Positions 1-6,928 of a stretch of 36,365 nucleotides of DNA are shown piece after piece. The notes beneath the pieces were generated by a model. It saw only the letters and a list, made by a program, of their open reading frames with translations. It was not told where the DNA came from and did no database searches. Source of the DNA: CAZDYP01 sp964509505 (GTDB taxonomy: Bacteria > Chloroflexota > Anaerolineae > JACRMK01); assembly GCA_964509505.1 (NCBI GenBank), contig CAZDYP010000029.1:1-36365 (forward strand), given 5' to 3'. Numbering within the stretch: the first letter of the stretch is position 1; each line of letters opens with the position of its first letter. Made by a program: the position numbers and the translations under genes.

Positions 1-25
1 TGTTAGTTATTCATTGCTTATCAAA

Positions 26-55
26 CAACAAACCCGCCACACGGCGGGTTTGTTG
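26..55. terminator. Perfect hairpin, probable terminator
   Basis: A perfect 13-bp stem (26-38 with 43-55) with a 4-nt loop is flanked by A-rich sequence on the left and a TTTGTTG tail on the right. It could end a transcript entering from the left, or the coxL-like operon that ends at 282. Nothing else is recognisable from 56 to 281. Confidence 0.6.
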
Positions 56-281
56 CTTGAAAAGGTCGGCGCTTTAGTGAATTTCCAATGTTGACTCCAT
101 TGGCACGCATCGCTGCCACCACTCATAACAGCGGATAAGCCCAATCGCGACCCCAGCGGTTATTTCCCCGATGCTTTTGTTTTTCTTCGCGCGCTTCGCC
201 TCTGCGCGATGCAATAGTCCCAACTGTGTAACTCCTAAGCTGTGAATGCGACCTGAGGAAAATCAGAGAAAAAGCTGTTCA

Positions 282-2678
282 TCATTTCACCTCTTCCTTC
301 TTTCTTCTTTCCTCCACCAGCTCCCACAACCGATTCGGCGTTATCGGTATCTCGGTAATCTCAATCGCGTAATCTGCCAGCGCATCCTCCAACGCTTGCG
401 CGAACAACGCCCCGACAGGAATCGCGCCTGCCTCGCCCGCGCCCTTCACGCCGAGCGGATTCCACGGCGATGGCGTCTCGACATGCTCAATCGTTATCGG
501 CGGCACTTCCATCGCCGTCGGCACAAGGTAGTCCATGAACGACGCGCTCAATAGTTGCCCCTCTTCGCTGAATGCGAGCTTCTCATAGAACGCATTGCCG
601 ATGCCTTGCGCGACGCCACCTTGCACTTGTCCTTCCAAAATCATTGGGTTGATGACCTTGCCGCAATCATGCACGACGACGTACTTCAGAATCTTGATTT
701 GCATCGTATCGGGGAATACCTCGACGATCATCGCGTGCGCGCCGCTCGACGTTGCGCCGCTTTGCGGACCGAAGTAGCGCGTCGCTTCGAGACCTGGCTC
801 TGTGTTCGGCGCAACAGCTCCGCGCAACGGATTCGCTTTCGCCGCAACCGCACCTAACGCAATGCTTTTCTCTGGCACGCCCTTCACTTGCACGCGCCCA
901 TTCACCAACTCCAAATCCGTTTCGCCCACCTCGAATAAATCTGACACGATCTTCAACGCGCGCTCGCGCACCGCTTTCGCCGTCTCGTAAATGGCTGTGC
1001 CTGCGACCACCGCGCCGCGACTCGCAAACGTGCCGACGCCCCAATGAAACTCCGCCGTGTCGCCCGTCACGATGCGCACATCGCGCACATCCACCCCGAG
1101 TTGGTCGGCGACGATTTGCGCGAACGACGTGAAGTGTCCTTGCCCTTGCGTGCCGACGCCCGTCGCCACCGTCACCTTGCCGCTTGGCTCGACATGCACG
1201 CGCGCGCCCTCGTAGGGTCCGATGCCCGTGCCTTCCACGTAACACACGAGCCCGATGCCAACGTGTCGCCCCGCCGCACGCAACTTCGGTTGTTCCTCTG
1301 CAATGAATTTGTGATAGTCAATCGCCTCCAGCGCTTTGTCCAACACGGCGGGATAGTTGCCGCTGTCATAGCGCAGCGGCGCGAAGTCTTGATAGATGAG
1401 TTCGTTGTGGTATGGGAACTCGTCGGGTTGGATGAAGTTGCGGCGGCGAATCTCGGTGCGATCCATGCCCAACTCTTTCGCAGCGCGGTCGAGCAACCGT
1501 TCCATCACGAACACGCCATGCTGTCGCCCCGCGCCGCGGTATGGGCTGACGATGGTCTTGTTGGTGAAGACCGCTTTGAACTCCGAGTAGTAGTGCGGCA
1601 CTTTGTACATGCCGAGCAACGTGCATTGCGAGTTGAGCGGCACGGTCAAGCCATACGGAATGTATGCGCCTGTGTCGTGAACGAATGTGTCTTTGACTGC
1701 GAGGATTTTGCCATCGCGCGTGACTGTCATCGTCGCGTCGTGAATCTGGTCGCGCTCCTGATTCATCACCCAAAAATTTTCGCGGCGGTCTTCAATCCAC
1801 TTGATGGGGCGCGCGAGTTGCAACGCCGCCCACGGAATCAGCACCTCTTCGGGATAGAACATCATGATCTTCGGACCGAAGCCGCCGCCGATGAACGGCG
1901 CGATGACGCGCACTTGATGCTCGGACAAGCCCAACATACCCGCGAGTCCATTGCGAATGACGACGGGCGCTTGCGTCGAATCCCAGACGGTAAGTTGTCC
2001 GATGCGCGGCTCCCATTGCGCGACGATGCCGCGCGTCTCCATTGGGGCTGAAGCCCCGTGGTCGTAATAGAAGCGACGGCGCACGACCACCACATCGCCC
2101 AGACCTCGCGGGTCTCCATCCTTCGACAAGCTCAGGATGCTAAGACCTGCGAGGGCTAAATCGCCCTTCGTTTGGACGACGTGCGCGCCGAGGTTCGAGC
2201 CAACATCCTCATGCACCAATGGCGCATCCGTATCCAGCGCGCGTTCCATGTCTGCGACGACGGGCAATGGGTCATAGTCAATCACGACATCGTTGAGCGC
2301 ATCTTCGGCGATGTAACGACTCTCTGCGACGAGCATCACGACGGGCTCGCCGACATGTCGCACCTTGTCTTTGGCGAGTGGCACTTGCGTGCGCTGGTTG
2401 AACGTAATCTGCTTGATGGGCGGCGGCGGCACGAGCAATGGACCGGGCTGCCAATATGCGCCGAGGTTGTGCGCGGTGTACGCGGCGACGACGCCTGCAC
2501 GCTGCAACGCCGCCGACACATCAATACTGTTGAGGCGCGCGTGTGCGTACGGGCTGCGCACGAATGCGACGTGCAACATGTTCGGCAAATTCACGTCATC
2601 CAGAAACAACGCGTGACCCGTGAGCAGTTTGGGGTCTTCATTACGCGGGATACGCGAACCGAAATAGCGAGTGGTCAT
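282..2678 (-). CDS. Molybdenum hydroxylase large subunit (form II CoxL-like / xanthine dehydrogenase family)
   Basis: This 798-residue protein would carry the molybdopterin cytosine dinucleotide cofactor of a cytoplasmic Mo hydroxylase that oxidises an aromatic or N-heterocyclic substrate, or an aldehyde. The N-terminal aldehyde-oxidase a/b hammerhead domain (about 1-150) is followed by the Mo-binding domain. The active-site loop reads PYRGAGR at 379-385. That is the form-II signature; true CO dehydrogenases have AYxCSFR. The catalytic Glu is in KGAGEAG (E749). The start is supported by GGAGA six bases upstream. The FAD and FeS subunits lie upstream on the same strand, beyond an inserted Uma2 gene. 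A 51-bp palindrome at 2104-2154 adds about 17 residues (including LSILSLSKDG) in frame around residues 176-191. The substrate is not predictable from sequence; CO is unlikely. Confidence 0.9.
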   Translation of the reverse strand: MTTRYFGSRIPRNEDPKLLTGHALFLDDVNLPNMLHVAFVRSPYAHARLNSIDVSAALQRAGVVAAYTAHNLGAYWQPGPLLVPPPPIKQITFNQRTQVPLAKDKVRHVGEPVVMLVAESRYIAEDALNDVVIDYDPLPVVADMERALDTDAPLVHEDVGSNLGAHVVQTKGDLALAGLSILSLSKDGDPRGLGDVVVVRRRFYYDHGASAPMETRGIVAQWEPRIGQLTVWDSTQAPVVIRNGLAGMLGLSEHQVRVIAPFIGGGFGPKIMMFYPEEVLIPWAALQLARPIKWIEDRRENFWVMNQERDQIHDATMTVTRDGKILAVKDTFVHDTGAYIPYGLTVPLNSQCTLLGMYKVPHYYSEFKAVFTNKTIVSPYRGAGRQHGVFVMERLLDRAAKELGMDRTEIRRRNFIQPDEFPYHNELIYQDFAPLRYDSGNYPAVLDKALEAIDYHKFIAEEQPKLRAAGRHVGIGLVCYVEGTGIGPYEGARVHVEPSGKVTVATGVGTQGQGHFTSFAQIVADQLGVDVRDVRIVTGDTAEFHWGVGTFASRGAVVAGTAIYETAKAVRERALKIVSDLFEVGETDLELVNGRVQVKGVPEKSIALGAVAAKANPLRGAVAPNTEPGLEATRYFGPQSGATSSGAHAMIVEVFPDTMQIKILKYVVVHDCGKVINPMILEGQVQGGVAQGIGNAFYEKLAFSEEGQLLSASFMDYLVPTAMEVPPITIEHVETPSPWNPLGVKGAGEAGAIPVGALFAQALEDALADYAIEITEIPITPNRLWELVEERRKKEEVK
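2104..2154. repeat. 51-bp palindromic element inside the coxL-like gene
   Basis: The outer arms 2104-2115 and 2143-2154 pair over 12 bp with one mismatch. The inner arms 2117-2122 and 2134-2139 pair over 6 bp, around a loop holding TTCGACAAGCT. The length is 17 codons, so the host frame is kept and the element is translated as ...LSILSLSKDG.... It looks like a mobile palindrome of the REP or Rickettsia-palindromic-element kind, tolerated in a surface loop. Confidence 0.8.
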
Positions 2679-2686
2679 AAAGTCTC

Positions 2687-2747
2687 CAGTGTTCAGTGTT
2701 CAGTGACCAGTTTTCAGTGAACATGCCTGACTGAACACTGAACACTG
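2687..2747. repeat. Perfect 17-bp inverted repeat of CAGTGTT units
   Basis: Arms 2687-2703 and 2731-2747 are perfect reverse complements, each built of a repeated CAGTGTT-type heptamer, with a further partial unit between them. It lies just upstream of the coxL-like ATG and may be a hairpin in that mRNA leader or a dispersed intergenic repeat. Confidence 0.75.
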
Positions 2748-2773
2748 CATCCTGTTATTGCGCCGACTAGGCT

Positions 2774-2802
2774 TTGACATCCCCTACTGCCTCATCTACA
2801 AT
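2774..2802 (+). promoter_or_regulatory. Sigma-70-type promoter for the Uma2 gene (leaderless)
   Basis: TTGACA (2774-2779), a 17-nt spacer and TACAAT (2797-2802) are followed by only 7 nt before the ATG at 2810. Transcription would start at or next to the A of the start codon. There is no Shine-Dalgarno sequence. Confidence 0.7.
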
Positions 2803-2809
2803 CCCTGCC

Positions 2810-3319
2810 ATGAATGAAAAAGAATTCTGGCGGCGCGTAATGATGGCTAACGAGGCGGGTGTGAAACTCGAAATTGTCGGCGGCGTGCCGCTGTGGGAAT
2901 TTTTTCCTGCCAAGCGTCATCAAATGACGATTGACCGCATTCGTGATTCACTGAAGCGTAAGCCTCCCAAACGCAACGGCAAAGCCAAGTGTGGTTGCAT
3001 TCACCTCTCCGATGTGTACATCAAGTTTCCTGATGGCTCCATCAAGCGCCCCGACATCTCCATCTTTTGCCGCGAGCCTGACGAGGAAGACGAAGCGATT
3101 ACGCTTGTGCCAGAAGCCGTGATTGAAATCGTCAGCCCCGGCTACGAAGCCAAAGACCTCGAATTCGCCCCGCATTTTTATCTCTCACAAGGCGTCAAGG
3201 ACGTGGTCATCTTCGACCCCGAAACGCTCCTCGTGTTGCACGTGCGTAAGCAAGGCGCCCAGCGACGCACCTCTCCGCTGAAACTTGAACTTGAGTGCGG
3301 CTGTCAGGTCGTGATTTGA
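2810..3319 (+). CDS. Uma2 family protein (PD-(D/E)XK nuclease fold)
   Basis: The 169-residue protein has the Uma2/DUF820 pattern: RPDISIF in the middle, followed by AVIEIVSP and then a YLSQGVKDVVIFDP strand. These supply the Asp and Glu expected of a PD-(D/E)XK-type active site, although the usual Lys is not obvious after the Glu. Uma2 genes are multicopy in Cyanobacteria and Chloroflexota and their role is unsettled; a link to mobile DNA is often suggested. The ATG at 2810 is preferred over an upstream TTG because that TTG is the -35 box of the gene's own promoter. The gene lies on the opposite strand between coxS-like and coxL-like genes, so it probably arrived later. Confidence 0.85.
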   Translation: MNEKEFWRRVMMANEAGVKLEIVGGVPLWEFFPAKRHQMTIDRIRDSLKRKPPKRNGKAKCGCIHLSDVYIKFPDGSIKRPDISIFCREPDEEDEAITLVPEAVIEIVSPGYEAKDLEFAPHFYLSQGVKDVVIFDPETLLVLHVRKQGAQRRTSPLKLELECGCQVVI

Positions 3320-3365
3320 GGTCGTCAGTCGCTTCATAAGCATAAAGGCGCAAAGACACACAACG

Positions 3366-3414
3366 GTCACGAAGTTTTTCTCTGTCCCCTTAAGGGGATT
3401 GTGTTCTTCGTGAC
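3366..3414. terminator. Nested inverted repeat between convergent genes
   Basis: Arms 3366-3374 and 3406-3414 (9 bp, perfect) enclose a second palindrome, CCCCTTAAGGGG (3386-3397). It sits between the Uma2 stop and the coxS-like stop, so a shared terminator is the simplest reading. The sequence also resembles CACGAAG/CACAAAG repeats seen at 3914-3967. Confidence 0.5.
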
Positions 3415-3425
3415 ACCTTTGTGTT

Positions 3426-3893
3426 TTATTTTAATGCCGCCAATTTTACCGCTTCCACGATATTCTGATACCCCGTACATCTACACAGATTCCCCGAAAT
3501 CGCCGCGCGTATCTCTTCTTCGCTTGGATTAGGATTCTCTTTGAGAAACGCGATGAGTGTCATCAAAAAGCCCGGCGTGCAGAAGCCACATTGCAAACCA
3601 TGCGCTTGTTGGAATGCGGCTTGCAATGGGTGTAGATGTTGTTCGTCTGCGGCGAGTCCTTCGACCGTCGTGAGCGTATGCCCATCCGCCTGCACGGCAA
3701 ATATGAGGCACGAGCGCATCGGCTCGCCATCCACCAGAATCGTGCACGCGCCGCACACGCCATGCTCACAGCCAACGTGTGTGCCTGTCAAGCCAAGCTC
3801 GTGGCGAATGAAGTCGCTCAACAGCAGACGAGGTTCTACCTTGCGTTGATAGATTTGGTCGTTGACGATCAGTTGGATTTTGTATGGTTCCAT
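3426..3893 (-). CDS. Molybdenum hydroxylase small subunit, two [2Fe-2S] clusters (CoxS-like)
   Basis: This is the electron-transfer subunit of the Mo hydroxylase. The product of 155 residues matches the family length. The N-terminal plant-ferredoxin-type cluster ligands are C42, C47, C50 and C62. The C-terminal cluster ligands are C102, C105 (CGFCTPG), C137 and C139 (CRCTGYQ). All eight cysteines are present, so the protein should be functional. The ATG at 3893 is preferred over one 11 codons upstream because homologues start near MEPYKIQL and a GAGG precedes it. The FAD subunit lies 75 bp upstream; the large subunit is downstream beyond the inserted Uma2 gene. Confidence 0.93.
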   Translation of the reverse strand: MEPYKIQLIVNDQIYQRKVEPRLLLSDFIRHELGLTGTHVGCEHGVCGACTILVDGEPMRSCLIFAVQADGHTLTTVEGLAADEQHLHPLQAAFQQAHGLQCGFCTPGFLMTLIAFLKENPNPSEEEIRAAISGNLCRCTGYQNIVEAVKLAALK

Positions 3894-3913
3894 GTATGCC
3901 TCGAATTTTTCAA

Positions 3914-3967
3914 CACGAAGCAGCACAAAGAAAATTTGTGTGCTTTGTGCAGCTTTGTATCTTCGTG
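3914..3967. repeat. Nested inverted repeat of CACGAAG/GCACAAAG units
   Basis: CACGAAG (3914-3920) pairs with CTTCGTG (3961-3967), and GCACAAAG (3923-3930) with CTTTGTGC (3943-3950). It fills the gap between the coxM-like stop and the coxS-like start, so it would form a hairpin in the polycistronic mRNA. A related CGCAACGG-type hairpin lies at 34477-34525. Confidence 0.65.
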
Positions 3968-3968
3968 C

Positions 3969-4841
3969 TTAATTCTTTTCTATGCGTGCCAATGCCTTCT
4001 CCAACACCCGCACCGTCAACACCTTTGCAAGATGACGACGAAAGTCGGCGGAGGCGTGTATGTCGCTGGATGGGGCGAGCTCGGATGGCGCGGCTTCGGC
4101 GACGGCGCGCAATATGTCGGATGTGGGTATTTGCCCGATGAGCGCGCGTGTCGCGTGTTGTATGCGCATGGGTTGAGGACCGACGCCCAAGCAAACGAGA
4201 CGCGCATCGCTGCATCGTCCTTGCGTATCGAGTGTGACGATTGCAGCGACGCCCGCCAGCGCGTAATCGCCGTGCCGCCGACTCACTTCGTCAAACGCCC
4301 ATCCCGTGCGCGAAGACATTGCGGGCACTTGAATTTCCACTATCATCTCATTCGGTTGCAAGGCGGTTGTGAACAAGCCCGTGAAGAAATCGCGCGCGTT
4401 CACCCAACGCTCACCTTGCGTGCTTTGCAACTTGAAGCGCGCATCAAGCGCCATCATCACCGCAGGCAACTCGGCGGCGGGGTCGGCGTGGGCGAGGCTG
4501 CCGCCGATGGTGCCGCGATTGCGAATCTGCGGATGCGCGATGAAAGGCATCGTCTCCGCGAGTAGAGGCGCGTGTTTCGCAATGACATCCGATTTTTCGA
4601 CGTGGCGCTGTCGCGTCATTGCGCCGATGCTCACTGTGCCTTGACTCTCGCCAATGTATGACAACGCAGTGATGCGATTGAGGTCAATCAACATAGCGGG
4701 CGTCGCCAAGCGAAAATTCATCACAGGCACCAGGCTCTGTCCGCCCGCCAGCAACTTCGCGTTGTCCGCGTTGGCGCGCAACAGCGCCAAGGCTTCATCT
4801 ATCGTTGTTGGGGCATGATATTCAAATGCGGCTGGTTTCAT
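3969..4841 (-). CDS. Molybdenum hydroxylase FAD subunit (CoxM-like)
   Basis: This 290-residue subunit binds FAD and passes electrons from the FeS subunit to the acceptor. The two FAD-binding motifs typical of the family are visible: AGGQS at 32-36 and TIGGS at 111-115. A C-terminal CO dehydrogenase flavoprotein domain follows (about 175-285). It is transcribed with the fdrA-like gene upstream and the FeS subunit downstream, so the order is M then S, as in cox operons. There is no strong Shine-Dalgarno sequence; a TTACCAATTA-type repeat occupies the 72-bp gap to fdrA. Confidence 0.92.
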   Translation of the reverse strand: MKPAAFEYHAPTTIDEALALLRANADNAKLLAGGQSLVPVMNFRLATPAMLIDLNRITALSYIGESQGTVSIGAMTRQRHVEKSDVIAKHAPLLAETMPFIAHPQIRNRGTIGGSLAHADPAAELPAVMMALDARFKLQSTQGERWVNARDFFTGLFTTALQPNEMIVEIQVPAMSSRTGWAFDEVSRRHGDYALAGVAAIVTLDTQGRCSDARLVCLGVGPQPMRIQHATRALIGQIPTSDILRAVAEAAPSELAPSSDIHASADFRRHLAKVLTVRVLEKALARIEKN

Positions 4842-4856
4842 AGCAATCTTTGGGGT

Positions 4857-4916
4857 AATTGAATTGGTGATTGGTAATTCGAACCTCGCTCACACCAATG
4901 ACTAATTGCCAATTAC
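4857..4916. repeat. Degenerate CCAATTACC-type interspersed repeat
   Basis: Units such as TGGTAATT and CCAATTAC in both orientations fill the gap between the fdrA-like and coxM-like genes. The same family occurs at 5478-5510, 5625-5668, 6871-6903 and 19521-19541. Confidence 0.55.
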
Positions 4917-6601
4917 TTTTTCATCCGCGCCAGAATCGCTATCAACTTTTCGTCACCGCCTGCAGGCGGTTGCCAATCCACATGCACTACTGACGCGCCT
5001 TGCGTTTGTAAACTCTGCGCGAACATTTCGAGCCCGACGTTGATGGCCGCGACGGGCTGACGCAAGTCAATCGGCGGGTGTGTGTGTCGTTTGAGCTGGC
5101 GCGCTAAGGCGGCTGCGTATTTCACGGCGGCCGTGTGATCCGTCTCGACGTGCGCGCCCGCCTCACGGAAGCGCGTGAGCTGTGTCTCCACGTTTTGTGG
5201 GTCGGCGTCCGTGCCAATCACGGTGACGATCACTTCAAGCGGATTTTTGATTTTTGATTCTTGATTCTTGATTTCAGCGATGACAGGCGCGAGTGCGCTG
5301 GCGGGGTCGGCGTGCGCGCCATAGCCCAACACCACATCGAGCAAGATGAGCGCGGTTTCAGGATCGCTCGCTTCTTGGCGCAGACGACGTATCCGCAAAT
5401 CGTGGTCAATCATCGGATGCAAACGTCCGACCATGAACTCGTCGGCGCCAAGGTCAATAATGGTGTGTTCTTTAGAGTAATGGGTAATGGGTAATGGGTA
5501 ATTGGGATTGAGCGGTGTGTTGGAATAGACATCGCCGAGTTCGTCGCGCAAGATGAGCAACGCTTCGTAAGCAAGCGTGCCCCCCGAATACAAGCCGCGT
5601 AGATATTTTTGTGAGGGCGCAAAAACTGGTAATTGGATATTGGGTAGTGGGTATGGGGTATTGGAGAGTTCAACGGCCAGTGTGGCGGCGTCGCTTAGTG
5701 TGCGCGCCATGTAGAGACGATTCGTTGAATCGTCTTTGCCAGCATAGCCGATGAAATCCACGACGATGGGCTTGCCTGTCTGTCGCGCGGCGCGCAAGAC
5801 ATGCTCCGCAACGCTAGCTGACGGCGGCTTCGAGATGAGGACAATGACAGCAGTTGCGCTATCGTGCGTGAGCGCGTGTAACGCTTGCAGCGTCGTGATG
5901 GCGTTTACCTCATCGGAAAGATCGTGGCTGCCCGCGCCGATGGCGTGGCTGATGCCCGCGCCGAGTTGGTGAATGCGCGACACGACGGTTTGGATGCCTG
6001 TGCCGCTTGCGCCGATGATGCCGATGCTGCCGCGTCGCACGTGGTTGGCAAAGCCGAAGCCAATGCCGTTGATGAGCGCGGCGCCGCAATCGGGGCCCAT
6101 CACCAGCAAATTTTTTTCGTGTGCTTCACGCTTCAACGCCACTTCAGCAGCGCTGGCTACGTTGTCGCTATAGAGAAATACGTGACGACCCAAACGCAGC
6201 GCCTCGCGCGCGACGCCTGCCGCATAACGCCCAGGCACGGACACTAACACCCATTGCGCCTCGGGCAACAGCTGCGCCGCCGTTTCGAGACTGCGCGGGC
6301 GATAATTGTTGGCGAGGTTCGTACGACGGCGCGCAAGCAGCGCGTCCACCTGCGCGAGCGCGTGCGCAGCCGCTGCGTCATCCCGCGCTTTGATGGCAAT
6401 GATCAAATCTTCGGGGCGAGTTTGTTTCGCTTCGTTGGTCAGCAAATCACTTTGCTGCAACACCTCTTGATTCGCAGGCGTGCCCATCACCACGCCCGCG
6501 TCGAGGACGTTGGGCAATGCGGCTAACGCTTTTTGCAGCTGCATCAACGTCACCGAATCGTAATAGGCGCTGCGTCGAATTTCGGCGCGAACGATAGGCA
6601 T
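4913..6601 (-). CDS. FdrA family protein (AllF-like, oxamate carbamoyltransferase subunit homologue)
   Basis: The 562-residue protein matches FdrA, a relative of the succinyl-CoA synthetase alpha subunit. It shows the FdrA N-terminus (about 1-60, with MGTPANQE), a CoA-binding-like Rossmann region with GPDCGAALINGIG and GIIGASGTGIQ, and the later SGGTLAYEALLIL segment. In E. coli, as I recall, fdrA (allF), ylbE (allG, DUF1116) and ylbF (allH, DUF2877) together encode oxamate carbamoyltransferase. Homologues of the other two subunits are at 19543-20784 and 17434-18273. The start has AGAGGAG upstream and a good promoter at 6651-6679. Three short repeat-derived segments (NQESKIKN, YPLPITHY, YPLPNIQLP) are translated in frame, probably in loops. 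The exact reaction here is inferred. Confidence 0.82.
   Translation of the reverse strand: MPIVRAEIRRSAYYDSVTLMQLQKALAALPNVLDAGVVMGTPANQEVLQQSDLLTNEAKQTRPEDLIIAIKARDDAAAAHALAQVDALLARRRTNLANNYRPRSLETAAQLLPEAQWVLVSVPGRYAAGVAREALRLGRHVFLYSDNVASAAEVALKREAHEKNLLVMGPDCGAALINGIGFGFANHVRRGSIGIIGASGTGIQTVVSRIHQLGAGISHAIGAGSHDLSDEVNAITTLQALHALTHDSATAVIVLISKPPSASVAEHVLRAARQTGKPIVVDFIGYAGKDDSTNRLYMARTLSDAATLAVELSNTPYPLPNIQLPVFAPSQKYLRGLYSGGTLAYEALLILRDELGDVYSNTPLNPNYPLPITHYSKEHTIIDLGADEFMVGRLHPMIDHDLRIRRLRQEASDPETALILLDVVLGYGAHADPASALAPVIAEIKNQESKIKNPLEVIVTVIGTDADPQNVETQLTRFREAGAHVETDHTAAVKYAAALARQLKRHTHPPIDLRQPVAAINVGLEMFAQSLQTQGASVVHVDWQPPAGGDEKLIAILARMKK
5243..5275. repeat. In-frame TTTTTGATTCTTGATTC-type repeat in fdrA
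   Basis: Tandem degenerate heptamers of the form TTTTTGA/TTCTTGA are read on the minus strand as NQESKIKN. Low-complexity DNA is retained in frame in a variable part of the FdrA-like protein. Confidence 0.6.
5478..5510. repeat. In-frame GGGTAAT repeat in fdrA
   Basis: About four tandem heptamers (TAATGGG) are translated on the minus strand as NYPLPITHY. The motif belongs to the CCAATTACC/CCATTACC family also seen in the intergenic regions. Confidence 0.65.
5625..5668. repeat. Second in-frame GGTAATT/GGGTAGT repeat in fdrA
   Basis: Degenerate heptamers are translated on the minus strand as NTPYPLPNIQLP. This is the third repeat tract within the fdrA-like gene. Confidence 0.55.
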
Positions 6602-6650
6602 GGCGCATCTCCTCTAGCGAAACATGAACCAATGAGTTCGTGTGAAGCGC

Positions 6651-6679
6651 ATTTTATCTTACTCTAGGACATGCGACAA
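6651..6679 (-). promoter_or_regulatory. Promoter of the fdrA-cox unit
   Basis: On the minus strand TTGTCG (6679-6674), a 17-nt spacer and TAAAAT (6656-6651) lie about 50 bp upstream of the fdrA-like ATG. The arrangement is back to back with the promoter of the solute-binding protein. Confidence 0.55.
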
Positions 6680-6692
6680 GCCTCAGCGAGTT

Positions 6693-6722
6693 TTGGCGCT
6701 CGTTCCGTGCGCGTGATACAAT
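6693..6722 (+). promoter_or_regulatory. Promoter of the solute-binding lipoprotein
   Basis: TTGGCG (6693-6698), an 18-nt spacer and TACAAT (6717-6722) form the promoter. A 27-bp palindrome begins one base after the -10 box, so it would overlap the transcription start. Confidence 0.5.
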
Positions 6723-6749
6723 CACGCGCGGGCAATTTGCCCGCGCGTG
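6723..6749. promoter_or_regulatory. 27-bp perfect palindrome over the predicted start site
   Basis: Arms 6723-6735 and 6737-6749 are perfect 13-bp reverse complements (CACGCGCGGGCAA) around one T. There is no T-run after it, so it is a poor terminator. Its position just after the -10 box fits an operator, or a hairpin at the 5' end of the mRNA. Confidence 0.55.
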
Positions 6750-6770
6750 TATTAGGTGGTGTGTGGTTGC

Positions 6771-6815
6771 GTCCCGGCGATTTGTAGCAAGAGTTATTAC
6801 CCAAGACGCCGGGAC
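6771..6815 (+). promoter_or_regulatory. Hairpin in the leader of the solute-binding protein
   Basis: GTCCCGGCG (6771-6779) pairs perfectly with CGCCGGGAC (6807-6815) across a 27-nt loop. Downstream, AAAGGAGG at 6850-6857 is a strong Shine-Dalgarno sequence with no start codon at usable distance. I do not recognise a known riboswitch class. Confidence 0.45.
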
Positions 6816-6870
6816 TGTTAAAAGAGCTCGGCTTACTCTAACCCATACGAAAGGAGGTTACATCTCACCT

Positions 6871-6903
6871 ACCAATCACTCATTACCAATTACCAATTAC
6901 CCC
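6871..6903. repeat. CCAATTA heptamer repeat in the leader
   Basis: Four degenerate tandem units of CCAATTA/CATTA lie between an orphan Shine-Dalgarno sequence (6850-6857) and the real one near 6916. Insertion here may have separated an older ribosome site from the gene. Confidence 0.6.
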
Positions 6904-6928
6904 CAAACATGTTGCAGGAGGAGAAACC

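Noticed and set aside
1044..2051. Long plus-strand open frame (335 codons) opposite coxL
   Set aside because: It is a shadow of the minus-strand gene, caused by high GC content and codon bias; it has no family similarity.
3636..4565. Long plus-strand open frame opposite coxS and coxM
   Set aside because: It spans two convincing minus-strand genes and their spacer; the composition is Arg- and His-rich without motifs.
282..4841. Aerobic CO dehydrogenase operon
   Set aside because: The large subunit has PYRGAGR instead of AYxCSFR, so only the subunit type, not CO oxidation, is supported.
6771..6815. TPP or Moco riboswitch upstream of the solute-binding gene
   Set aside because: Neither the TPP CUGAGA motif nor recognisable Moco elements are present; only an unassigned hairpin can be supported.
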